DNA of 13,211 nucleotides. Origin: Treponema sp. Its GTDB lineage: Bacteria > Spirochaetota > Spirochaetia > Treponematales > Breznakiellaceae. Under the pieces are notes generated by a model, which worked only from the letters and a program-made list of their open reading frames with translations, made no database searches and was not told the origin of the DNA. Position 1 is the first letter of the stretch. Each line of letters starts with the position of its first letter. The translations under genes and the position numbers were made by a program. Location: positions 1 to 13,211 of the forward strand of contig JAISPY010000099.1 of NCBI GenBank assembly GCA_031274565.1, given 5' to 3'. This document shows, in pieces, positions 7,412 through 13,211 of this stretch.

Positions 7412-7440
7412 TTGACAGATCCGGTCCATATCCATAAAAT
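7412..7440 (+). promoter_or_regulatory. Near-consensus sigma70 promoter of the envelope operon
   Basis: The -35 box TTGACA (7412-7417, six of six) and -10 box TAAAAT (7435-7440, five of six) are separated by exactly 17 bp. Transcription should start near 7447, giving a leader of about 16 bases before the ATG at 7463. This placement also rules out the in-frame TTG at 7412 as a start codon, because it lies within the -35 box. Confidence 0.75.
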
Positions 7441-7462
7441 TACCTTAGAGAGTAAATATTAT

Positions 7463-9181
7463 ATGATTAAGAAAGTATTGGGGATGTTCCTTGCCATTAT
7501 GGTGATCCATTCCTGCTCTTCCCCACTGGAGCAGCTGCCTAAAAAGGTGCGGATTACGGCGAATCCTACAATAAATTTGCCCTTGGGAGATCCCTTAAAA
7601 GGGGATGACCGCCTGGGGGAGGAGTTGAAGAAAGCGCTTGATATAAACGCCTCGAGTATCGGTCTGGAGCACTTGTATGATTACGTGGATCCTGCCGCAT
7701 CCCAGGACCGGAAATTCCTCCTGTATCAGGTCCTGGTGAACCAGACGATTGAGCTTGAGGAGTATAAACAACTGCTGCAGGTGCTTCCCGATGAAATTAC
7801 AGGGCTTCCTAGAACCGTGAGTTTTAAACCGTATTTACCTCCGGGTCTGCCTCCAGTTACCCTTCCTACAATTATAGAGATACGGATCCCCCCCGAAGGC
7901 CAGTCTGCTCAGGTGAAACTTACGAGTGATCAAGTCAGAAAGATAAGCGGCACGAATTCAGGGCTCAGCCTTCTGTGCAGCGGCAGCAAGACCATACCAG
8001 AATATATAAAGGTTACCTCAAAAGCCTTAAATCTTGAGGCAACCAGGAAAAAGGAAGATAAGCAGATTTTCTTCGGTTCGGCCCTGTCCTTTACCGGCGG
8101 GGATTTTACCCTCGAACCGGATCCAGCTACAGCGCAGATCACCATTGACCTCTCCATTACCATGGGCTTTAAGGAGATTCTGGATACCAACGACATTACG
8201 ATTAAGCCCGAGTTCATTTTCAACTGGACCGAGGTGGAACTGAAGCCACCATCTGATCTGGTAAGGGATCTTCAAGGTACGTATCCTCCCAAGGATGCAG
8301 GGTCTATCGACCTCAGCACCTTAAAAAAAGCCTTCTTTAAGGGAAAACTACAGTTTACGGAGATCCCCTTATATGGGTATGTAAACGGGCCTCACGAGTG
8401 GTTTAATGAAAATAATATTACCCTGAAACTGGAAGCATCCTATACCGCATCCGAGGGAACCGCGTCGAAAACAACCGTCTTACACAATGGCCCTATAGGC
8501 ACGGTTTCTCTTCCCCTCGTTAATCCCCCTAAAGGAAGCCCCTATACGCCCACGATAGGATTAGCCAGTCTGCCCACATCGGTTTTAAGTGATCTGGTCG
8601 GGATTTTTAACGATTACCCTAAGCAGCTTACCATTACCTATGCCATACAGATACACCAATACAGCATAACCCCGACTATGCTGAACGAGGACCGTCTGAG
8701 TTTTGAGGCGGCCCTCGGGCTGGTTATGCCGTTGCAGTTTACCGTTGGAGCAGCGGATATCAATCTGGCTGAAGATCTGGAGGGCTTTACGATGCCGGAT
8801 TTTGGGAAGAACGATATATTTGGCCGGGATAGGGCGGACGCAAGCGACCAGGTATTTAACTCCCTAAAGGCTATACGCCTCAATATGGGGCTCCATAATA
8901 CCCTGGGTCTTGAAGGAACCATAACGCTCTATGCCAACAAACAGATACAGGAAGCTATGGGGGATCCCTTGGGGATCATCCCCATGCAGGGAACTTCCCG
9001 CCTGGAGCTCACCCGGGAAAAACTCCAAGAGCCGGCCAATTTTCCCTTTAGTCCAGCCTTTGCTATACGCATCCCTGCTCATACGGAGCTGCGCATTAAG
9101 CGTACCCTCGACGACAATCCCTTTAGTCTCAAGCTTTCCATACAGGTGGCGGGAACGGTTATGCAGGAATTTGATTTATAA
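7463..9181 (+). CDS. Putative lipoprotein of unknown function, beta-rich, 572 residues
   Basis: The function is not recognised. The ATG at 7463 gives a compact lipoprotein signal: Lys3/Lys4, a hydrophobic core (V5-I15) and cysteine 18 in I-H-S-C-S-S. This lipobox is permissive, as is common in spirochaetes. A GAGAG string near 7447-7451 is a weak ribosome-binding site. An upstream in-frame TTG falls inside the promoter and is rejected. The mature protein lacks further transmembrane helices. It has a Pro-rich hinge (residues 124-136, Y-L-P-P-G-L-P-P-V-T-L-P-T), many alternating hydrophobic stretches and frequent Pro/Gly turns, suggesting repeated beta-sandwich or barrel-like domains. It is the first gene of the run; the next begins nine bases after its stop. 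The neighbours look like outer-membrane beta-barrels, so a surface or periplasmic envelope role is inferred, possibly as their partner. Certainty is good for the gene and lipidation, poor for function. Confidence 0.85.
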   Translation: MIKKVLGMFLAIMVIHSCSSPLEQLPKKVRITANPTINLPLGDPLKGDDRLGEELKKALDINASSIGLEHLYDYVDPAASQDRKFLLYQVLVNQTIELEEYKQLLQVLPDEITGLPRTVSFKPYLPPGLPPVTLPTIIEIRIPPEGQSAQVKLTSDQVRKISGTNSGLSLLCSGSKTIPEYIKVTSKALNLEATRKKEDKQIFFGSALSFTGGDFTLEPDPATAQITIDLSITMGFKEILDTNDITIKPEFIFNWTEVELKPPSDLVRDLQGTYPPKDAGSIDLSTLKKAFFKGKLQFTEIPLYGYVNGPHEWFNENNITLKLEASYTASEGTASKTTVLHNGPIGTVSLPLVNPPKGSPYTPTIGLASLPTSVLSDLVGIFNDYPKQLTITYAIQIHQYSITPTMLNEDRLSFEAALGLVMPLQFTVGAADINLAEDLEGFTMPDFGKNDIFGRDRADASDQVFNSLKAIRLNMGLHNTLGLEGTITLYANKQIQEAMGDPLGIIPMQGTSRLELTREKLQEPANFPFSPAFAIRIPAHTELRIKRTLDDNPFSLKLSIQVAGTVMQEFDL

Positions 9182-9190
9182 GGAATGGGT

Positions 9191-10408
9191 ATGCAGAAAA
9201 GCATAGGCGTGCTGTGGCTGGCACTAGGTCTGGGATGCCTCTGGGCTGAAAAGCCCCGGCGGTATGTTGAACTTGGCTTTAATCTGGAAACCGGATTTGC
9301 CAATAATTACCTTACCTATACGGATTTTTTTAACGATGACCGTATCATCCATATCGATCTCAATAGCATGGGACGCTATGATTTTAACCTGGCCGGGGAT
9401 GTTTCAGCAAAAACCTTCCTCACTATCAACGGAGAAGGCTTCTCGGTTGGACTGTTCACCGGACTTGCCGGGCTGTTTTACGGTAGCCTATCCGAGGAGC
9501 TGTTTAGGCTCTTAAACGAGGGTAATACCAGCCCGTATTCCCAGGCGGATCTTGCCTTGGGGGGAAGCCTCTTTGCGGAAGCGGGGATCCAGATTCAAAA
9601 GCAGATCGGGAAACTGCGGTTCATGATAAGTCCCGCAGTATTTCTACCCCTTGTGGTTATACCGAAACCGAAAACCATGAGCCTGATCGTTAAAACCGGC
9701 GAAGAGACCATGAGCGTCACCGGGGACTTTACGGTGGATATATACAGCCCCGTGGCGCTAGGTACCGGTGAGACATTCAGCGTTGATACAGGCAAGCTGT
9801 CGAAGGCCCTTGATTCCGGGGCTTTGGGCTTTGACGTTTCCCTGGGAGCCGAATACCCGCTGTTCTCAATCCTGGATGCGGGGCTCCTGGTGCGGCAGAT
9901 TCCTATCGGGCTTTCACGTTTAACCTACCGTACCCAGATACAGGCTGCTTTCGGGTTTAACACCATTGCTTCCGAGCAGAGTTTGCTGGATATGCTCAAG
10001 GAGGGCCGTATCGAGGATATGCTCATGCTAGAAGACCCGGATGTTTCGTTCTCTCGAGGGCTTATCTATGTAGTCCGGCCTCTGCGTGTGGATCTCTATG
10101 GTCGGATCAGGTTTTTGGGGCATTTTTTGGTCCTGCGTCCCTATGTGGGGCTATCCTTATTCACCCCCTATGGGGATGTGCCCTGTTTTAACGGGGGGCT
10201 TGAAGGGCAGATCAACCTCTGGCGGCTGCTTTCCATGAGCGTCAGTTCGGAGTATACGGATCTGCTCTGGAAACACCGGATCGGTTTTATCCTGAATCTG
10301 CGGGTCCTGCAGCTTGACCTGGGCGTATCCACCCAAAGCCAGGAATTTACCCGCAGTTTCCAACTGAGTGGTTTGGGCGCGTCCCTGGGCCTGCATATAG
10401 GGTTCTAA
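9191..10408 (+). CDS. Exported putative outer-membrane beta-barrel protein, 405 residues
   Basis: The function is not recognised. TAAGGA (9179-9184) overlaps the previous stop codon. It is six bases from the ATG at 9191 but touches the ATG at 9185, so 9191 is the better start. The signal peptide runs M1-A19 (Lys3, hydrophobic L8-L17), with likely cleavage L-W-A|E-K. Cys16 in L-G-L-G-C makes lipidation a less likely alternative. The body is rich in alternating polar/hydrophobic strands with aromatic residues and Gly, with no internal helix long enough for an inner-membrane span. The last residue is Phe (G-L-H-I-G-F), the usual C-terminal signal for outer-membrane beta-barrel insertion by BamA. 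It loosely recalls the DUF5723-type outer-membrane proteins, a resemblance I could not test. It is co-transcribed with the lipoprotein (nine-base gap) and with the next barrel-like gene. Confidence 0.85.
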   Translation: MQKSIGVLWLALGLGCLWAEKPRRYVELGFNLETGFANNYLTYTDFFNDDRIIHIDLNSMGRYDFNLAGDVSAKTFLTINGEGFSVGLFTGLAGLFYGSLSEELFRLLNEGNTSPYSQADLALGGSLFAEAGIQIQKQIGKLRFMISPAVFLPLVVIPKPKTMSLIVKTGEETMSVTGDFTVDIYSPVALGTGETFSVDTGKLSKALDSGALGFDVSLGAEYPLFSILDAGLLVRQIPIGLSRLTYRTQIQAAFGFNTIASEQSLLDMLKEGRIEDMLMLEDPDVSFSRGLIYVVRPLRVDLYGRIRFLGHFLVLRPYVGLSLFTPYGDVPCFNGGLEGQINLWRLLSMSVSSEYTDLLWKHRIGFILNLRVLQLDLGVSTQSQEFTRSFQLSGLGASLGLHIGF

Positions 10409-10424
10409 GACCTAGGACGAACAA

Positions 10425-10432
10425 TTTTTTTT
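10425..10432 (+). repeat. T8 homopolymer between two barrel genes
   Basis: Eight consecutive T residues lie in the 44-base gap before the third envelope gene, shortly before its ribosome-binding site AAAGGAG (10437-10443). No stable stem precedes it (only the palindrome CCTAGG at 10411-10416), so it is not a convincing terminator. Such a run could vary in length by slippage. Confidence 0.7.
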
Positions 10433-10452
10433 ATATAAAGGAGTTTAAAAAG

Positions 10453-12060
10453 TTGCTTATGAAAACATCGCATGGGAAAAACAGATGGTTTTTGAAGGGA
10501 TTGGTAGGGTTTGCTTTTTGGGGGCTGCTGGGGACGCCTCAGGCGGTACGGGGCGAGGACAGTTCCACCCCGTGGTATGTACCGGAATCCGGGACCGCCA
10601 AGGCCACCCTGGGCGCGCTTACCAATGAAATAGACGATTTCATGTCGATAAACACCTTCCGGAATGTACGAATCCAGGATTTCATGGGGTATCTCGGGAT
10701 CGACGCCCAGGGGCTTACGCTGGGCTATGCCCGGAACCTAGGTTCGCTCTATATAGGGATCTGCTATGGGGGAAGCCTCATGGATGATCTCTATCGCCGG
10801 ATTACCAATCAGACTACTGACAGCCTCTTGAAACGGGATACCGAAATAACGACCAAGACCGAACACGGCGATTCGGTAAGCACCACGTATGGTATTGTGG
10901 ACCAGGAAGGGAAAGATGTTCCGGGAACGGTAATCAGCAAAAACGATATCAGTGTGATCCTCGGATTCAGGAATTACAGCCTGAAGGTGGGACTTTCCCA
11001 GTATTTACAGGGCACCTATGATCCTGACTATGATCCGAAGTTTAATGAGCGGGTATATAATCCCTTTACCTCGGCAGTACTCGTAGAAAAACCCATAGGC
11101 ATGTCAAACCAGATGCAGATTACCCGGGAATTTATAGGCGGTCTCCGGCCCTATCTGGAATTCGGGGGGATGATCTATGCCGGTTCGTTCCTGATTAAGC
11201 CCTCCCTGCGGCTAGGAGTTGATTTGCATCAATACAGCCGGAATGAGCCTAAAACCACCTTTATTTTTGACTATGTGGATCCTACTGCTGCGACAAAGAC
11301 CGAGGAGCTTAAGTACATACTCATCCACAACAAGGATACCTTGGGGGACTTCATGGAACCTTCGGCAGGTCTCTCGGTGGGGCTCGATTTCACCCAGGAT
11401 CCAAGAATCCGAACGGAGCTTACCTTTGATTATGATCTTGCGTTTCGACTATATTCGAATAATAAGAAACCGCTTATGTTGGAGAGTGAAGACATCCATC
11501 TTTTAAAACAGACGGCGCCTACTGAATCGCTCCGGGGGGGCTCTATTACCGAGATTACCAAATTGTATCTGCAGAACCAGATAATCCCTGCCTTCAAATA
11601 CAGCAGCGATCTGGGTGAACGTCTAACCCTGGGTGTAAAGGTGGGGATAGCTATGAACGTTGCGGTTTACCAGGATACGGCAGTTTCTTACAAGCAAGCA
11701 GCCCCGGATGATCGGGGTGATCCTGTGGAAAACAATACCCAGATGTTTTCGGTGCTTCCCAAACTAGGGCTGGGTTTGAGCTTCAAGTTGATTCCGGATC
11801 GTTTTGCCATCAATTTAGGGGTAGGCATCAATGTGCTTAAATATGAGGATACCACCGTGGTTGGTCCCCATCCTGAAACAGGAATTCAGACGACCACCGT
11901 GAGCAAAACCTTGACCTTGCCTTCCACGAATCTCGGCGCGGGCTTAACCTTGCATTTCAATCAGCAGGTTACCGCAGATCTGCTGGTGATGGCCTCCGGT
12001 CTTGGCACTGAAGTCTCAGATTCCCTGAAATTTAACTTTCTGGTTACCATGAACTACTGA
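10453..12060 (+). CDS. Exported putative outer-membrane beta-barrel protein, 535 residues, TTG start
   Basis: The function is not recognised. AAAGGAG (10437-10443) is nine bases from TTG at 10453 but 15 bases from the ATG two codons later (10459). I therefore prefer TTG, though ATG would change only two residues. The signal peptide has a basic start (K4, K9, R11, K15), a hydrophobic core at about 16-28 and a plausible signal peptidase I site V-R-G|E-D after residue 34. The mature protein has many Gly/aromatic amphipathic strands and ends N-F-L-V-T-M-N-Y; a terminal aromatic residue fits an outer-membrane barrel. Repeated phrases such as L-G-V-K-V-G and L-G-L-G-L-S-F in the second half look like barrel strands. 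It is third in the operon, 44 bases after the previous gene. It may be a channel, adhesin or assembly partner of its neighbours, but nothing seen decides this. Confidence 0.85.
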   Translation: MLMKTSHGKNRWFLKGLVGFAFWGLLGTPQAVRGEDSSTPWYVPESGTAKATLGALTNEIDDFMSINTFRNVRIQDFMGYLGIDAQGLTLGYARNLGSLYIGICYGGSLMDDLYRRITNQTTDSLLKRDTEITTKTEHGDSVSTTYGIVDQEGKDVPGTVISKNDISVILGFRNYSLKVGLSQYLQGTYDPDYDPKFNERVYNPFTSAVLVEKPIGMSNQMQITREFIGGLRPYLEFGGMIYAGSFLIKPSLRLGVDLHQYSRNEPKTTFIFDYVDPTAATKTEELKYILIHNKDTLGDFMEPSAGLSVGLDFTQDPRIRTELTFDYDLAFRLYSNNKKPLMLESEDIHLLKQTAPTESLRGGSITEITKLYLQNQIIPAFKYSSDLGERLTLGVKVGIAMNVAVYQDTAVSYKQAAPDDRGDPVENNTQMFSVLPKLGLGLSFKLIPDRFAINLGVGINVLKYEDTTVVGPHPETGIQTTTVSKTLTLPSTNLGAGLTLHFNQQVTADLLVMASGLGTEVSDSLKFNFLVTMNY

Positions 12061-12086
12061 GCCTGGGGAACGCCTGCGTCCGATCA

Positions 12087-12147
12087 CCCCGCGCCTGGAG
12101 TTCGTTGCTGGACTCATTTGCCGGGGCGTGGGTCCTTAGGTCCCCAC
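12087..12147 (+). terminator. Hairpin cluster after the envelope operon
   Basis: CCCCG (12087-12091) can pair with CGGGG (12122-12126), with GAGT (12098-12101) and ACTC (12112-12115) paired inside. Immediately after, GTGGG (12128-12132) pairs with CCCAC (12143-12147), followed by ATGTTCTCTCTTT, which is moderately T-rich. Together these are a reasonable but non-classical transcription end for the operon. Confidence 0.35.
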
Positions 12148-12185
12148 ATGTTCTCTCTTTATGGTGAAGCAGTTGGTTCAATAGC

Positions 12186-12220
12186 CCGGAGCTTGCTCCG
12201 GCTGTAATTAACTCTATAAT
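12186..12220 (+). promoter_or_regulatory. Hairpin overlapping a candidate promoter before the IS66 region
   Basis: CCGGAG (12186-12191) and CTCCGG (12196-12201) form a perfect six-base stem with a CTTG loop. The -10 box TATAAT (12215-12220) is perfect. The only -35 at a proper distance is TTGCTC (12193-12198, three of six, 16-bp spacer), which lies within the hairpin. The promoter could drive the small ORF and transposase downstream. An alternative is that the hairpin terminates the upstream operon, though no T run follows. Confidence 0.4.
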
Positions 12221-12304
12221 TAAAAAAAGAACAATCGGTATGCCGTTAAACCGCCTTACAGGCCGGGAACGAAAGACTCCCTCCCGTTTCTTCCCGTTAT
12301 TTAC

Positions 12305-12628
12305 TTGGGTTTATCAAGATTGCTGCCTTATGGAGAATTCCAAAACGACGAAGCCATTGAAAGTATTCAAAAAGAATTACCGGCGAAATATCAATCTGAG
12401 ATTATTAATTTATATGAGCGGTTAACAAGGATATCAATTTTATCACTTTCCGCCCAGAAAATGGGGGATGTTAAAACCAGAACGGACTTTGAGACCAAAA
12501 ATGACGGTATAGATTCTAATACTATTTCCGCTGGCGAAGATAATATTTTTATTATTCTGACAGCGTTGATTTCATTAAATTATTATTTTCGCGATATAAG
12601 GAACCCAGGGAAGGGAAAGGGGAATTAA
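12305..12628 (+). CDS. Small hypothetical protein, possibly part of the IS66-region reading unit
   Basis: No family is recognised. The frame is open from 12224 and closes with TAA at 12626-12628. It has no ATG near its beginning; TTG at 12305 or 12320 are the only usable starts, and no good ribosome-binding site precedes either. The 107-residue product is acidic and helix-prone in its first half (E-A-I-E-S-I-Q-K-E-L, E-I-I-N-L-Y-E-R-L) and has a short hydrophobic segment near its end (F-I-I-L-T-A-L-I-S-L). It is not similar to IS66 TnpA or TnpB. Base composition is clearly AT-richer than the genes before it. Its end overlaps the open frame of the transposase, so it could be a cargo or upstream ORF, a remnant, or the 5' part of one gene broken or joined by a frameshift. 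The ATG-started frame at 12240-12425 is less protein-like. Confidence 0.35.
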   Translation: MGLSRLLPYGEFQNDEAIESIQKELPAKYQSEIINLYERLTRISILSLSAQKMGDVKTRTDFETKNDGIDSNTISAGEDNIFIILTALISLNYYFRDIRNPGKGKGN

Positions 12629-13211
12629 AAACCAGGAATTTGATTTTGAGTCTGCCATTGCGGCCGTAAGGGAAGGGCTCAATGAGGAAAAAAACATAAG
12701 CCCCTCGCTAAAATCGGCAATAGAACTGTTAATAGCGGTATGCCAGGTGCTTATGTCAAAGTTTATAAAAAAGACTTCCAAAAACAGCCATCTCCCTCCG
12801 GCCATGGACAGTAACCGCGGGAAAAACTCAAAAGCAAAGAACAAGAGGAAACCCGGCGGACAGCCGGGGCATGAAGGGAATACCTTACGGCCGGTAGACA
12901 ATCCCGATGAAATAGTTAAATTGCTGGTTGATCGGGAAAAACTGCCTCCCGGAACGTGGAAAAATGACGGATACGAGAAACGGCAGATTTTCGATATGCG
13001 GGTCAAATGCCATGTGACCGAGTACCGGGCCGAACGGCTGGTCAACGGCAACGGAGAGTATATAACGGCGGAATTTCCGGAAGGGCTGGTACAGGCGGCA
13101 CAGTACGGCGCCGGAGTAAAAGTCCACGGTGTGTATATGTCCGTGGAGCAGGCGGTCCCCGTAGAAAGAATCAGCGAACATTTTGAGAACCAGATACACA
13201 TTCCGGTAAGC
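12624..13211 (+). CDS. IS66-family transposase, N-terminal part, cut by window edge
   Basis: The frame is open from 12600 to the right edge. Counting from ATT at 12624 there are 196 codons. It carries the IS66 transposase N-terminal signature: K-N-S-H-L-P-P (N54) in place of the usual N-S-S-K-P-P, then R-K-P-G-G-Q-P-G-H-E-G (from residue 75), a V-D-N-P-D-E-I segment, L-P-P-G, then V-T-E-Y-R-A and Y-G-A-G-V-K-V-H-G-V-Y-M-S, as in the solo-TnpC type. The catalytic DDE domain would lie beyond the edge. The start is unclear: there is no ATG, GTG or TTG in frame before GTG 12747 and ATG 12753, yet the sequence upstream already looks coding. AGGGAAAGGGG precedes ATT 12624, so a rare ATT start or a frameshift from the upstream ORF are both possible. 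Identity is firm; whether the element is intact cannot be judged. Confidence 0.8.
   Translation, partial: MKNQEFDFESAIAAVREGLNEEKNISPSLKSAIELLIAVCQVLMSKFIKKTSKNSHLPPAMDSNRGKNSKAKNKRKPGGQPGHEGNTLRPVDNPDEIVKLLVDREKLPPGTWKNDGYEKRQIFDMRVKCHVTEYRAERLVNGNGEYITAEFPEGLVQAAQYGAGVKVHGVYMSVEQAVPVERISEHFENQIHIPVS
12624..13211 (+). mobile_element. Partial IS66-family insertion sequence
   Basis: The element is recognised from its transposase only. The right end is outside the window. The left end was not found. IS66 ends usually begin GTAA, and GTAATTAAC at 12204-12212, at the edge of the AT-rich patch, is one possible but unproven position. Target duplications of 8 bp, usual for this family, cannot be checked here. 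Confidence 0.6.

Noticed and set aside
10411..10432. Intrinsic terminator between the two barrel genes
   Set aside because: The T8 run is present but only the six-base palindrome CCTAGG precedes it, which cannot form a looped stem.
12240..12425. ATG-started 61-codon frame after the TATAAT box
   Set aside because: Although its ATG is well placed for the candidate promoter, its translation is basic and low in structure, while the overlapping frame ending at 12628 looks more protein-like. It has no good ribosome-binding site.
12575..13201. 208-codon open frame on the - strand at the right edge
   Set aside because: The + strand of the same bases encodes clear IS66 transposase motifs; the - strand product has no recognisable motif.
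1..13211. CRISPR array, tRNA or rRNA genes
   Set aside because: No regularly spaced repeats, tRNA-like cloverleaf sequence or conserved rRNA segment was seen on either strand.

Overview
The window looks like chromosomal DNA of a spirochaete, most likely a Treponema relative of the termite-gut type. This is inferred from the style of the chemoreceptor hairpin tip, the dCache hybrid kinase paired with an HD-GYP regulator, and a cluster of a lipoprotein plus outer-membrane proteins with a permissive spirochaete-style lipobox. No marker gene fixes the species. All convincing genes are on the + strand.

Bases 1-829 carry no intact gene. They hold a 59-base, almost pure C run that may be an assembly edge, an AT-rich stretch with a perfect 14-bp tandem repeat, a short open frame that may be a transposase tail, and a candidate promoter and leader for the first gene. 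Bases 830-7084 are a signalling block. It contains a six-TM chemoreceptor with no extracytoplasmic sensor domain, then a large hybrid histidine kinase (dCache, HisKA, HATPase, degenerate receiver, receiver, Hpt, helical tail). Overlapping the kinase by 11 bases is a receiver/HD-GYP protein. All phosphorelay residues are present (H334, D741 and H904 in the kinase; D55 in the regulator), so the pair can be read as a complete four-step relay ending in c-di-GMP hydrolysis.

Bases 7085-7462 are a gene-free spacer containing a nested, mutually exclusive set of inverted repeats and then a near-consensus sigma70 promoter. Bases 7463-12060 are an apparent three-gene envelope operon: a 572-residue all-beta-looking lipoprotein, a 405-residue exported protein ending in Phe, and a 535-residue exported protein ending in Tyr. 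The last two look like outer-membrane beta-barrels. No function can be assigned with confidence. This is the least explained part of the window.

Bases 12061-13211 hold a hairpin-rich spacer, a low-GC patch with a small unrecognised ORF, and the 5' part of an IS66-family transposase that runs off the right edge. Its reading frame has no ordinary start codon in its N-terminal region and overlaps the small ORF in another frame.
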